This document shows positions 6,381 to 14,143 of a stretch of 39,364 nt of DNA, one piece after another (the first letter of the stretch is position 1; each line of letters begins with the position of its first letter). The DNA is from a virus. The notes beneath the pieces were generated by a model. The model was not told the DNA's origin and ran no database searches. It saw only the letters and a list, made by a program, of their open reading frames with translations. A program made the position numbers and the translations under genes. The stretch lies in IMG/VR virus record IMGVR_UViG_3300048823_000350, positions 1 through 39,364 of that record; one strand, given 5' to 3'.

Positions 6381-7649
6381 CTGAAGAAATGGAACCGATG
6401 GATCAGGGAATCGGATGTCGAGTACGACCCGAACAACCCGGCATCCGGCCAGACTGACTTCTACGGTCAGCAGATGATCATCGCACGCGAAGTGATGGAG
6501 GCTGGCGAGGTGTTCGTCCGGTTCCGCCCGCGCCCACGGAAAGAAGGCCTGGCGGTACCGCTGCAACTGCAGTTGATCGAAGCGGAGCAGTTGCCTCTGT
6601 GGCGCATGTCCTCGCAGGAGATGCCTACGGACAACCGCGTGCGCTCCGGGATCGAGTTCCGGCCGGATGGACGGCGCGCAGCGTATCACTTCTGGCGCGC
6701 GCATCCCGGCGAGACGATGTTCTTCCCGCTCGAGGCGATGTCCGTCGAGCGTGTGCCAGCGACAGACGTGCTGCACGTTTACAAGCCGATCCGCGCCGGC
6801 CAGTTTCGGGGCCAGCCGTGGCTGACATCGGTGCTCGCGAAGCTCTACGAACTGGAGCAGTACACCGACGCCGAGATCGTCCGCAAGAAAGTCGCGGCGA
6901 TGATCACCGGGTTCATCAAGCAGGTCAGCCCGGACAATCCGATCATCCCGCCCGATCAGCAGCAGAACGGTCCAGGACAGACCGACCCGGGCGCGCAGAT
7001 TTCGAAACTCGAACCAGGAACGTTCCCTGTTCTGAATCCTGGCGAGGAAGTGGAGTTCGCGGAGGCGCGCGACAGCGGGGATTTCAAGGCGTTCATCCGG
7101 ACGTGCCTCCAGGCGTTCGCGAGTGGCGCGGGCCTGGCGGAATACCAGATCAGCGGGGACCTGTCGGGAATCAACTACTCGTCGATCCGCGCGGGCCTGC
7201 TGGAGTTTCGCCGCAAGTGCGAGCAGTTCCAGTATTCGGTTTTCACTTTCCAGGTGTGCCATCCGATTTATCGCCGGTGGCTGCGGGAGGCCATGCTCGC
7301 GTTGGTGTTCGGCGTCGAGTTCCTGACCGCTTACGACAAAGATCCCGAGCCGTTCGAGGAAGTGCAGTGGGTCACGCCGGGCTGGCCGTGGGTCGATCCC
7401 GATAAGGACATGAAGGCCGCCGAACGCGCGATCCGTGACGGTCTTTCGACGCGTTCGATTGAATGTGCCGAGCAGGGGTACGACGCGGCCCTTATCGACT
7501 CACAGCAGAAATCCGACAACGACCGCGCCGACAAATATGGTCTCTCCTACGACTCCGATGGGCGCAAGATCCTCACCGGGCGCAACGCCGGCATGACTGA
7601 GGAAGAGATCGAGAAAGACGGAGTGAGCGGAAAGATGGAGGCGCAGTGA
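6321..7649 (+). CDS. Phage portal protein, lambda gpB type, N-terminus missing
   Basis: The portal forms the dodecameric ring at the capsid vertex through which DNA is packaged. This 442-residue frame enters the family directly at the conserved 'DFYGQQMIIAREVMEAGEVFVRFRPR' region (residues about 50-75). It continues with 'QLQLIEAEQL', 'PATDVLHVYKPIRAGQFRGQPWL' and the clip/stem 'LSGINYSSIRAGLLEFRR'. Lambda-type portals have roughly 80-120 further residues before this point, and these are absent. The ATG at 6321 has no ribosome site, and the first 15 residues do not resemble the family. The gene therefore looks truncated at a recombination or assembly junction. Downstream it overlaps the protease gene by 4 bases, as in intact late operons. 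Confidence 0.88.
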   Translation: MIHAHGLHDLSYVKSTAQLFLKKWNRWIRESDVEYDPNNPASGQTDFYGQQMIIAREVMEAGEVFVRFRPRPRKEGLAVPLQLQLIEAEQLPLWRMSSQEMPTDNRVRSGIEFRPDGRRAAYHFWRAHPGETMFFPLEAMSVERVPATDVLHVYKPIRAGQFRGQPWLTSVLAKLYELEQYTDAEIVRKKVAAMITGFIKQVSPDNPIIPPDQQQNGPGQTDPGAQISKLEPGTFPVLNPGEEVEFAEARDSGDFKAFIRTCLQAFASGAGLAEYQISGDLSGINYSSIRAGLLEFRRKCEQFQYSVFTFQVCHPIYRRWLREAMLALVFGVEFLTAYDKDPEPFEEVQWVTPGWPWVDPDKDMKAAERAIRDGLSTRSIECAEQGYDAALIDSQQKSDNDRADKYGLSYDSDGRKILTGRNAGMTEEEIEKDGVSGKMEAQ

Positions 7650-9241
7650 AGCATCTGGCGCACGTTGCATCGCGGTTTGTGAACTGTCCGCTGATGATTC
7701 ATCCGCCCAAGCTGGAGGTGATCATCAAAGCCCTCGCGCCGAGGCTCGGTGTCGACCCCGACATCGTGCTGGCCAGCCGCGCACCGATGGATGCTACCGC
7801 CACGTTGATGGCCCGTTATGGGGACGCCGGCGAGGAGAGAGATTACGCCGTCATCGATGGGATCGCGGTGATTCCGGTCCAGGGCACGCTGCTCAAGAAG
7901 GAATCGTTCATGTCCGCGTGGAGCGGTGCGACCTCGTATGAGCAGATTCAGCGGCAGGTGGCGAGCGCCATCGATGACGGGGGCGTGCGCGCGATCCTGC
8001 TCGATATCGATTCGCCGGGCGGTGAGACCACCGGCTGTTTCGAACTGTCCGATTACATCTACTCGGTGCGCGCCATCAAGCCGGTATATGCGACCGCGAA
8101 CGACATTGCATTGTCGGCGGCCTATGCAATCGCGAGCGCGGCCAGCAAGGTATTTGTGACGCGCACGGGGGCAGTGGGGTCCGTCGGTGTGTATGCGCTG
8201 CACGTCGATCAATCCGGGTTCGACAAGGAACTCGGCGCGAAGTACACCTACGTGTTCGCCGGCGAGAAGAAAGTCGATGGGAACCCCCACGAACCACTGG
8301 CTGAGCGCGCCAAGGGCGACATCCAGGATGAAGTGGACCGGGAGTACGGGATCTTCACTGAGACCGTGGCGCGGAATCGCAAGGTTGCGAAGAAACAGAT
8401 CGTCGCGACACAGGCGGGGTTGCTCTGGGCAGAGAACGCAGTGCCCCTGCTGGCCGACGCAGTGGGGACGATTGACGATGCCATGAATGCGCTCATCGGA
8501 TCGATGGGTGCGCGCAGTAGGAGTTCAACCGCGGCGGCAGCCGCAATTCCAACCAAGGGAGAGCATATGACCGAAGATGTGCAAGCCCTCGCCGCGAAGA
8601 AGGATGGCGAGGCCACTGACAACGAGACCAAGAAGTCGAAGAAGAAACCGGACGAGGCCGACGCCAAAGAATGCGATTCCAAGCCTCCAACCGACGATGA
8701 CGAAGACGACGAGGACGAGGAAGACAGCAAGCCGAAGAAGGACGGCAGCAAGAAGAAGGCCGCCGCTTCGACGCTTGCCGCCACGCAGCCGGGCGGCATG
8801 CGCGCCGAAAGCGACATCGAGGCCATCGGGGCGCTGTGCAAGATCGCAGGGTGCCCGGAGCGCGCCGCCGAGTTCCTCACTAAACGGAAAGCCAACGGGC
8901 AGTATCTCGGCGTCGCGGACGTGAGCGAGTTGCTCACCAATTCCCGCGTTGCGGAAAGCGAGAGTCACATGATCACCTCCCACGTCGATCCGAACAAGAG
9001 CGCCACGGCGCGCATGCAGGATCTCGAAGCCGAGGCCACGGCCTTCGCGCGCCAGAACAAAGGCGCGACGATGGACAACCTCTATGTGCACGGGCAGAGT
9101 CGCGGCGTCTCCAAGGAACAGGCGGTCGCGCGGGCACTGGAAGCGCACCCGGAAACTTACGCGGCCTATCGGAACCAGCACAACGCCGCTGCGCTGGTCC
9201 GCACGCTGCAGAACGCGGGCCTGCAGATCGTCCAGCGGTAA
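7646..9241 (+). CDS. S49-family head maturation protease with scaffold tail (gpC-like)
   Basis: A 531-residue ClpP/SppA-fold serine protease that processes the prohead. The core (about residues 65-290) carries the S49 features: 'LLDIDSPGGE' (oxyanion region, 119-127), nucleophile S157 in 'DIALSAAYA', and the general-base lysine near K208/K209 in 'AGEKKVDGNP'. Residues 308-531 are a low-complexity, Asp/Glu/Lys-rich scaffold with the run 'DDDEDDEDEED', then a helical domain. The start is a GTG at 7646 overlapping the portal stop (GTGA). The length and two-part design match lambda gpC. A strong internal start makes the scaffold separately. Confidence 0.9.
   Translation: MKHLAHVASRFVNCPLMIHPPKLEVIIKALAPRLGVDPDIVLASRAPMDATATLMARYGDAGEERDYAVIDGIAVIPVQGTLLKKESFMSAWSGATSYEQIQRQVASAIDDGGVRAILLDIDSPGGETTGCFELSDYIYSVRAIKPVYATANDIALSAAYAIASAASKVFVTRTGAVGSVGVYALHVDQSGFDKELGAKYTYVFAGEKKVDGNPHEPLAERAKGDIQDEVDREYGIFTETVARNRKVAKKQIVATQAGLLWAENAVPLLADAVGTIDDAMNALIGSMGARSRSSTAAAAAIPTKGEHMTEDVQALAAKKDGEATDNETKKSKKKPDEADAKECDSKPPTDDDEDDEDEEDSKPKKDGSKKKAAASTLAATQPGGMRAESDIEAIGALCKIAGCPERAAEFLTKRKANGQYLGVADVSELLTNSRVAESESHMITSHVDPNKSATARMQDLEAEATAFARQNKGATMDNLYVHGQSRGVSKEQAVARALEAHPETYAAYRNQHNAAALVRTLQNAGLQIVQR
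8567..9241 (+). CDS. Nested scaffolding protein (Nu3-like), internal start of the protease gene
   Basis: An in-frame ATG at 8567 (codon 308 of the protease gene) is preceded by AAGGGAGAG at 8555-8563, leaving about 5 bases between the GGGAG core and the ATG. That is a better ribosome site than the protease gene itself has. It would yield a 224-residue protein: an acidic/basic low-complexity head ('TDNETKKSKKKPDEADAKE' and an Asp/Glu run), then a helical C-terminal part ending 'NAGLQIVQR'. Lambda makes its scaffold Nu3 in just this way from gene C. The start site is seen directly; the scaffold role is inferred from that precedent. Confidence 0.75.
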   Translation: MTEDVQALAAKKDGEATDNETKKSKKKPDEADAKECDSKPPTDDDEDDEDEEDSKPKKDGSKKKAAASTLAATQPGGMRAESDIEAIGALCKIAGCPERAAEFLTKRKANGQYLGVADVSELLTNSRVAESESHMITSHVDPNKSATARMQDLEAEATAFARQNKGATMDNLYVHGQSRGVSKEQAVARALEAHPETYAAYRNQHNAAALVRTLQNAGLQIVQR

Positions 9242-9256
9242 AGGAGAAAACTCAAC

Positions 9257-9625
9257 ATGGCTTACGAACAGACTTTACGAACCATCGGCGCGCCGGCGAG
9301 TGCGGACCTGAGTGCATCTCAGTTCTGCTTCATGACGATTAACTCAAGCGGACAGCTTGCCCTGCCCTCGGCTGGCGGTGACGCTGACGGCATCCTCCAG
9401 GACAAACCCAACGGCGTGGGCGTCGAAGGCGAGCTCGCGGTGCTGGGCATCAGCAAGCTGGTAGTGGGCACTGCCGGTGTCACGTGCGGCGACCTGCTGA
9501 CCACCGACGCCAACGGCAAGGCGGTGACCGCCACCACTGGCAACAAGATCCTCGGCCGCGCGCTGGCGACCGGAGCCTCCGGCGTCATCATCCCGGCGCT
9601 CATTCAACAGAAGGGCAAGCTGTAA
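9257..9625 (+). CDS. Capsid decoration/cement protein (DUF2190-like)
   Basis: A 122-residue beta-rich protein between the protease and the major capsid protein, the usual place of head-stabilising proteins. Its pattern fits the DUF2190/capsid-cement group: an N-terminal 'CFMTINSSGQLALPSAGGDADGILQDKP', then 'VGVEGELAVLGISKLVVG', 'GDLLTTDANGKAVTAT' and 'ILGRALATGASG'. These are the alternating strands with G-D-x-L-x-x-D-x-x-G-x-A. Such proteins trimerise on the capsid surface after expansion. The AAAGGAG ribosome site lies 9 bases before the ATG. A gpD-type decoration protein is the alternative label, with the same role. Confidence 0.75.
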   Translation: MAYEQTLRTIGAPASADLSASQFCFMTINSSGQLALPSAGGDADGILQDKPNGVGVEGELAVLGISKLVVGTAGVTCGDLLTTDANGKAVTATTGNKILGRALATGASGVIIPALIQQKGKL

Positions 9626-9663
9626 TCGTCAGCGGCCCAAACAACGAAAAGGAGAACAAGTAA

Positions 9664-10668
9664 ATGCCTCAACCGACTTTGAGCGATGTACACGTAAATC
9701 GCCCGCTGACGAACATCTCCGTGGCGTATAGCCAGGAGGCGGCTGGCGTCGAGTTCGTCGCGGATCGCGCGTTCCCGCCGATCCCCGTCGAAAACAAAAG
9801 CGACCTCTATTGGACCTACAAGCGCGGCGACTGGAACCGCGACGAGATGCAAAAACGCGGCCTCTCGATGGAATCCGCGGGCGCCGGGTATGGCCTGGAT
9901 TCCACGGGCACGTACAACTGCGACGTGTGGGCGCTTCACAAGGATGTGGACGACCAGGTACGAGCGAATAGCGACTCGCCGCTCGCGCCCGACCGCGACG
10001 CGACCATCTTCCTGACGCAGAAGGCGCTCATCCGGCGCGAGAATCAGTGGGCCGCGCAGTACTTCAAAACCGGCCTGTGGACCGGCGAAGTGGCCGGCCA
10101 GGCGACCTCCGACAGCACGCACGTCGTGTACTGGGATTACGCCACGTCCAGCCCGATCACGGATATTCGCCACGCCAAGACCCAGGCGCGGCTGAACTCC
10201 GGCGGCTTCGTGCCCAACATCGGCGTCTTCTCGCGCCCGGTGTTCGACAAGCTGGTCGACCACCCCGATTTCATCGACCGCACCAAGTACGGCCAGACTG
10301 CGCCGAACCCGGCGATGGCCACGCGCCGCATCATCGCCGAAATCCTGGAACTGGAAGACGTCCTGGTGATGGACGCCGTGTACAACACCGCGGCGGAAGG
10401 CGCCACCGAGTCGAACTCTTTCATCGGCGGGCTCGCGGCGGGCCTGTTCTATCGTCCGAAGAACGCCGGGCTGATGGTGCCGAGCGCCGGTTACACCTTC
10501 AATTGGACCGGCTTGATCGGCTCCATGGGCGGCGCGGGACTCCGTATCAAAACGTTCCGCATGGAGCACTTGGCCTCCGACCGGGTCGAGATCGACTCGG
10601 CCTTCGCCATGGCGCAGGTCTCCAAGGACTGCGGCTTCTTCTTCAACAACGTGATCACGGCGGTGTAA
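9664..10668 (+). CDS. Major capsid protein (HK97-fold, gpE-like)
   Basis: A 334-residue coat protein. It has no N-terminal delta domain, consistent with a separate scaffold. Family-like features include 'NRPLTNISVAYSQEAAGVEFVADRAFPPIPVENKSDLYW' near the start (residues 12-50). Also present are 'LIRRENQWAAQYF', the E-loop-like Asp/Thr-rich region, 'GVFSRPVFDKLVDHPDFIDR', and 'EILELEDVLVMDAVYNTA' followed by a C-terminal 'EHLASDRVEIDSAFAMAQVSKDCGFFFNN', which is characteristic of gpE-like capsids. A strong AAAAGGAG ribosome site precedes the ATG, as expected for the most highly made virion protein. Its size and position directly after the cement gene make the call firm. Confidence 0.9.
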   Translation: MPQPTLSDVHVNRPLTNISVAYSQEAAGVEFVADRAFPPIPVENKSDLYWTYKRGDWNRDEMQKRGLSMESAGAGYGLDSTGTYNCDVWALHKDVDDQVRANSDSPLAPDRDATIFLTQKALIRRENQWAAQYFKTGLWTGEVAGQATSDSTHVVYWDYATSSPITDIRHAKTQARLNSGGFVPNIGVFSRPVFDKLVDHPDFIDRTKYGQTAPNPAMATRRIIAEILELEDVLVMDAVYNTAAEGATESNSFIGGLAAGLFYRPKNAGLMVPSAGYTFNWTGLIGSMGGAGLRIKTFRMEHLASDRVEIDSAFAMAQVSKDCGFFFNNVITAV

Positions 10669-10670
10669 CC

Positions 10671-10952
10671 ATGTTTCTCCGCAAACTTTCGTGGGCGCAA
10701 CTGACCAAGGGCGGCGTGCCGCCGCTGTTCGTGCTGCGCCCGTTGCCTGGCGGCTTCACGCCGCCCGAAGTCGGAGCCGAGTATCCGGCACCCGATCCGG
10801 TTGACAAGTTCCAGTTGACACGGGCCCGGCAGATGTATGAACAGCGGCGGATTGGAACGCGGCTGGAACTCGAGGTGGCGCTCGCCAAGTCGCCACCCGC
10901 ACCAGCGAAACCGGCGAAAGCCAGGAAGGAGAAAGGGAATGGTCGAAATTAA
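10671..10952 (+). CDS. Small head protein of unknown function, 93 aa
   Basis: Two bases after the capsid gene stop, so almost certainly coupled to it. The first 55 residues form a Pro/Gly-containing segment ('LRPLPGGFTPPEVGAEYPAPDPVDKF'). A helix 'RARQMYEQRRIGTRLELEVALAK' and a Lys/Pro/Ala-rich tail follow. A longer open frame beginning at 10047 runs through the capsid gene in another phase and is spurious. In lambda this slot holds the DNA-packaging/connector protein FI, but I see no specific likeness. Confidence 0.65.
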   Translation: MFLRKLSWAQLTKGGVPPLFVLRPLPGGFTPPEVGAEYPAPDPVDKFQLTRARQMYEQRRIGTRLELEVALAKSPPAPAKPAKARKEKGNGRN

Positions 10953-11226
10953 GAAGGTCCCGGTCAATGCGCCGGAGTTTCAAAGCAACGGTCCGCACCC
11001 GAAGTTGAAGGGCGTGTTTCTGTCGTTGCAGAAGCTGTTCTTCGCGAGCCAGCAGGCGGGAACCGGATCGAGCCAGAGCATCGCCCATGGCTTGGGCGTG
11101 GTGCCAGCCGGTGTGCTCTGCATCCCGACGGACGGCGGCACCGTCACGTATGGCACTCACACCGCAACCAACGTCGTGGTGACGGTGACGAGTGCGAAGC
11201 ACTTCGATGTGCTGGCCTGGCTATGA
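10939..11226 (+). CDS. Hypothetical virion-module protein, 95 aa
   Basis: Starts at the ATG at 10939, with AAGGAGAAAGGG directly upstream, and overlaps the previous gene by 14 bases. The first third is polar. Residues 40-95 are a run of beta strands ('GLGVVPAGVLCIPTDGGTVTYG', 'NVVVTVTSAKHFDVLAWL'), giving a small beta-sandwich look. The last bases form an ATGA overlap with the next start. It is probably a head-completion or decoration component, judged only from position between the capsid and connector genes. Confidence 0.6.
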   Translation: MVEIKKVPVNAPEFQSNGPHPKLKGVFLSLQKLFFASQQAGTGSSQSIAHGLGVVPAGVLCIPTDGGTVTYGTHTATNVVVTVTSAKHFDVLAWL

Positions 11227-11570
11227 CGCCGACTTCCCTGGGGCGGGTCAACGTCGCCACACCCGGTACTCCCGTCCATCTGGCCGCGACTCGCACGCCG
11301 TGTTGCCGCATCCGTGTGCAGGTGATTGCCGGGCTGACGGGCAAGATGTATTTCGGCACTGCCAGCGTCAACAAGAGCACGCTGGCCGGAGTCATCAAAG
11401 AACTCTGGCCGAATTCGGGAGGTGGGGTAGACGACTCCTACGAGGTGTGGTCAGGCACGGACACCGACACCCTTGATCTCTCGGATTACTGGATCGACGC
11501 CGCCATCGCGGGCGAGGGCCTGATCGTGTCCTATTGGAACAAACCCTCGTGGACGTATCCCGCAGGTTAA
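11223..11570 (+). CDS. Hypothetical virion-module protein, 115 aa
   Basis: ATGA overlap with the upstream stop indicates coupled translation. The sequence is beta-rich: 'CCRIRVQVIAGLTGKMYFGTASVNKSTLAGVIKELWP', then an acidic 'TDTDTLDLSDYWIDAAIAGEGLIVSYWN'. The last strand ends at a Pro-rich tail. This has the look of a small virion decoration or connector protein, but I do not recognise the family. Composition and GAG-biased codons match the late operon. Confidence 0.6.
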   Translation: MTPTSLGRVNVATPGTPVHLAATRTPCCRIRVQVIAGLTGKMYFGTASVNKSTLAGVIKELWPNSGGGVDDSYEVWSGTDTDTLDLSDYWIDAAIAGEGLIVSYWNKPSWTYPAG

Positions 11571-11573
11571 CCG

Positions 11574-11891
11574 ATGGCCTGGTCAGATCTCGTCAACACG
11601 ATGGATGACGCGTGCCTCTCCACCTTCGGCACACCCGCTACCTTCACGCCGCAGGATGGCTCAGGCGCGCAGCAGATTACAGGCATCATCCAGCATCCGG
11701 CGATGGCGGAAGACTACGTGCCGGGCGGTGTCCAGGGCACGTCCGTAGTACGGCTCTTCGTGCGCTTCGCGAACATCACGCCATCGCCACGACACGGCGA
11801 CACCGTTGCGATTAACGGCATCGTTTACGACGTTGTCGATGTGGACGTGGATGCGCAGGGCGGCGCGGTACTGAAGCTGAGGGTCACGTAG
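11574..11891 (+). CDS. Head-tail joining protein, gpFII-like
   Basis: A 105-residue protein with the pattern of lambda FII-type attachment proteins: an N-terminal helix ('LVNTMDDACLSTFGTPATFTPQDG'), then 'ITGIIQHPAMAEDYVPGGVQGTSVVRLFVR'. A closing 'PRHGDTVAINGIVYDVVDVDVDAQGGAVLKLRV' follows. The R-x-G-D-x-x-x-I-x-x-x-x-Y-x-V-x-x-V-x-x-D-x-x-G core is the family's hallmark beta barrel. The protein forms the interface on which the pre-assembled tail docks. Position just upstream of the tail genes agrees. Confidence 0.75.
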   Translation: MAWSDLVNTMDDACLSTFGTPATFTPQDGSGAQQITGIIQHPAMAEDYVPGGVQGTSVVRLFVRFANITPSPRHGDTVAINGIVYDVVDVDVDAQGGAVLKLRVT

Positions 11892-12356
11892 ATGCTGAAT
11901 GCCGCACCGATCACGGATGCCATCGCGAGCGTGCTCCTATCGATCCCCGAGTTGAGCGCCGCCATGGGAGGCCGGATCAGCGCGTTTCACTTTCGCCTCG
12001 GGCAGGAGCATCGCCTCGCCGAGGCCATCTACAAGATGCCCGCGCCGTCCATGCTCGTGGCATGGGAAGGGACGAAGGGCGGCAACTTCGACGGCCAGAC
12101 GATTTGGAAGCACCGTTGGGGCATTTACTACCGGATGGGCAACGCGGCCGGAGTCGCCCAGCCTCTGGGCTATGAGGACTTGTGGTCGATTACCTGTAAC
12201 CGCCCGCCCGGCGGCAGCGGCGCGAACATCCGCTATCTGCAGATCTACCCGGGCCTGGACATCATGGACACGCCGAGCATCGACCACGAACTCGATGAAG
12301 ACCTGATCGACCGTTTCAAAGGCGTCTTCATCATTCCCGAAATCGGAGACAACTGA
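11892..12356 (+). CDS. Probable tail terminator/completion protein, 154 aa
   Basis: Begins one base after the previous stop. It has an N-terminal helix 'APITDAIASVLLSIPELSAAM', then an alpha/beta domain with 'MPAPSMLVAWEGTKGG' and 'KHRWGIYYRMG'. The acidic end is 'DELDEDLIDRFKGVFIIPEIGDN'. In lambda-like operons the slot between the FII gene and the tail tube gene is held by the Z/U tail completion and terminator proteins; the size fits. I assign it by position and general fold look, not by a diagnostic motif. Confidence 0.5.
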   Translation: MLNAAPITDAIASVLLSIPELSAAMGGRISAFHFRLGQEHRLAEAIYKMPAPSMLVAWEGTKGGNFDGQTIWKHRWGIYYRMGNAAGVAQPLGYEDLWSITCNRPPGGSGANIRYLQIYPGLDIMDTPSIDHELDEDLIDRFKGVFIIPEIGDN

Positions 12357-12505
12357 TGGACGACCAAGAGAGCACTCCAACGAAAGAAACCGTGCGGTTG
12401 CGCCACCCGCACACCGGCGATGTCCAGGAAGTGGAGGCGACGCCGGAGAAACTGGTGCCGTTGATGGGCCTGGGGTATGTACAGGTCCGGGAGGTGAGCG
12501 AATAA
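12356..12505 (+). CDS. Very small tail-module protein, 49 aa
   Basis: A 49-residue gene whose ATG overlaps the upstream stop (TGATG) and whose stop is 1 base before the tail tube start. The protein has an acidic/Thr-rich head, then 'RLRHPHTGDVQEVEATPEKLVPLMGLGYVQV', a beta-hairpin followed by a short helix. This looks like the small 'Gly-Tyr' hairpin proteins often found beside phage connector and tail genes. The tight packing on both sides is the main evidence that it is expressed. Function unknown. Confidence 0.6.
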   Translation: MDDQESTPTKETVRLRHPHTGDVQEVEATPEKLVPLMGLGYVQVREVSE

Positions 12506-12506
12506 T

Positions 12507-13520
12507 ATGCCCGCAAGAGTACAGCAGTTAATAATGGGCCTTGGCAAAGGCAAGCAAACAAACATTGCCACGGCCGGCACGACGTTTCTGCGCTTCAAGA
12601 AGCTCGACACGGGCCTGACGACGCCGAAGCCGATTTTCGAAAACGACGCCGCGGAAATCGGCAAGGGCCACGAGTTCATCACCCAGACGTTCGCTTCCCA
12701 TTACGAGGTCGCGAATCGCTTGGAGAAGTACGCGAGCGCGGAGTTCGTGACCTGGGCGCTGGCCTATGGGCTGGGCAACATCGTACAGACTGGCTCGGTG
12801 GCGCCGTACACGTACACGATCACGCCGCTCAATCCGGGCGTCGCGCTCGAACTGCCGTACTTCTCGCTGGTCGAGCAGGTGGCGGAAGGCGGCGGCAACG
12901 CCATCGACAATCTGTACGTTGGCTGCGCGATCGAGGACTTCACCTACCAGTTCAACTACGGTCCGGGGCGCGCGTCTTCCAAGATGACGGTCAACTGGGT
13001 CGGCTCCGGCCTGTTGACGACGCCATCGGGGATCACTGTTCCCGCGCTCACCACCGAGAACAACATGCTCGCGGCATCGATGTCGCTCTCGGTCAACGGC
13101 GTCGATTACGTAACGACGAAGCGCATCTTGTCCGGGTCGGTCGGCTGGAAGAACAACCTGCTGCTGAACGCGGGTTTCTATCCCGGCTCCGGGCTGCAGA
13201 ACGGACTGCAAGTGCGCGGCCGCATGGAGATCGGCGCGCGCGTGCCGTCGTTCCAGTTCACGGCCCGGCTACTCGCCGGATCGCCCGAATACACCACGCT
13301 GGTGAATCAGACCACCGGGACCGCGACGCTCAGCGTGCAGCACGACGCCAACAACTCGGTGAGTTTCACCTTCCCGCAGATGGCGTTCCAGGTGGCAGAG
13401 AACGCCGAGGCCGATGGCATTGTTGCGGTGACCGTCACCGGCGCGCCGCAGTACAGTAACGCCCAAAATACCGTGATGTCCGCGAGCACGCTGTGCAGCG
13501 TGGCGGGTATCGCTCAATAG
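12507..13520 (+). CDS. Major tail tube protein
   Basis: A 337-residue protein that should stack as hexameric rings to form the noncontractile tail tube. The sequence 'MGLGKGKQTNIATAGTTFLRFKKLDTGL' with 'ENDAAEIGKGHEFITQTFASHYEVANRLEKYAS' near residues 40-75 is typical of siphophage tube proteins. The 'IDNLYVGCAIEDFTYQFNYG' beta strand and the C-terminal Ig-like repeats also fit ('TATLSVQHDANNSVSFTFPQMAFQVAENAEADGIVAVTVTG'). It lies just before the chaperone pair and the tape measure, the conserved order. No strong ribosome site is seen; it is probably coupled to the tiny gene upstream. Confidence 0.85.
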   Translation: MPARVQQLIMGLGKGKQTNIATAGTTFLRFKKLDTGLTTPKPIFENDAAEIGKGHEFITQTFASHYEVANRLEKYASAEFVTWALAYGLGNIVQTGSVAPYTYTITPLNPGVALELPYFSLVEQVAEGGGNAIDNLYVGCAIEDFTYQFNYGPGRASSKMTVNWVGSGLLTTPSGITVPALTTENNMLAASMSLSVNGVDYVTTKRILSGSVGWKNNLLLNAGFYPGSGLQNGLQVRGRMEIGARVPSFQFTARLLAGSPEYTTLVNQTTGTATLSVQHDANNSVSFTFPQMAFQVAENAEADGIVAVTVTGAPQYSNAQNTVMSASTLCSVAGIAQ

Positions 13521-13528
13521 GAGGATTC

Positions 13529-14143
13529 ATGTACGGAGACATTCCCGCCGAGGGCATCACCATCAAGGTGCCCAACCCACCAAAGACCGCTTTTCTGCGG
13601 TTGCCCACGAGCCAGGAACTGCTGGAACGGCTCGACCAGCAGAAGTCCATCCGGCGCACCATCGGACGCCGGAAATCGCAAACGGAGTTCGTGCCCAACC
13701 TCAAGGCAGACCTCGACCTGTTCTGCAAGATCCGGCTGGACAAGGACGGAGCGGAATTCGACGAGTTCGAGGCCGGCAACGCGATCTCGAAGCTGACCTT
13801 CTGCGAGGTCACCGATTGCCAGCGCGCCGGTGACGAATACCGAATCGCGCTGCGAACGCCATTCGGCGAGACCATCCACCAGGTGAAGATCCCGACGCAG
13901 CGCGACATCACCGTGTACAGGCGCACCGTCGTGTCGTCGACCGACCTTCCGCACGGCCAGGAGGAGTTGCGGTACCGCATCGAGCCTTCCGTTGGCCTCT
14001 ACGATTCGGTGGTGACCAAGGTCGAAGGTTACGCCGCGTCGGTTAAGCCTGCCGACGTGCCTCCCCACCACAAATCGTCGGTCGTTGTGGAACTGGTCCA
14101 GGCCATCGACGAACTCGACCCGGCGCTGGACCCAAACTCCTAG
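13529..14143 (+). CDS. Tail assembly chaperone (gpG-like)
   Basis: A 204-residue protein with TAGGAGG 4 bases before its ATG. It sits between the tail tube and the tape measure, where tail-assembly chaperones are encoded. It has 'LPTSQELLERLDQQKSIRRTIGRRKSQTE' (helical), 'EFDEFEAGNAISKLTFCEVTDCQRAGDEYRIALRTPFG' and a terminal helix 'VVVELVQAIDELDPALDPNS'. The penultimate codons form the slippery heptamer C CCA AAC in the correct phase, one codon before the stop. A fraction of ribosomes should shift -1 and add the downstream zinc-ribbon extension, as in lambda gpG/gpGT. Role inferred from position and frameshift. Confidence 0.7.
   Translation: MYGDIPAEGITIKVPNPPKTAFLRLPTSQELLERLDQQKSIRRTIGRRKSQTEFVPNLKADLDLFCKIRLDKDGAEFDEFEAGNAISKLTFCEVTDCQRAGDEYRIALRTPFGETIHQVKIPTQRDITVYRRTVVSSTDLPHGQEELRYRIEPSVGLYDSVVTKVEGYAASVKPADVPPHHKSSVVVELVQAIDELDPALDPNS
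14131..14137 (+). promoter_or_regulatory. Programmed -1 ribosomal frameshift site CCCAAAC
   Basis: The heptamer fits X XXY YYZ exactly in the zero frame (C CCA AAC; codons at 14132-14134 and 14135-14137). The zero-frame stop TAG is at 14141-14143. The -1 frame is open from 14047 to 14586. The shifted product would be 352 residues: 203 from the chaperone plus 149 from the extension. The downstream DNA is GC-rich and could form a stimulatory structure; I did not define one. Confidence 0.75.

Noticed and set aside
10047-10670. Upstream part of the open frame leading into the small head protein
   Set aside because: It is an alternate-frame reading of the major capsid gene; the real gene starts at the ATG at 10671.
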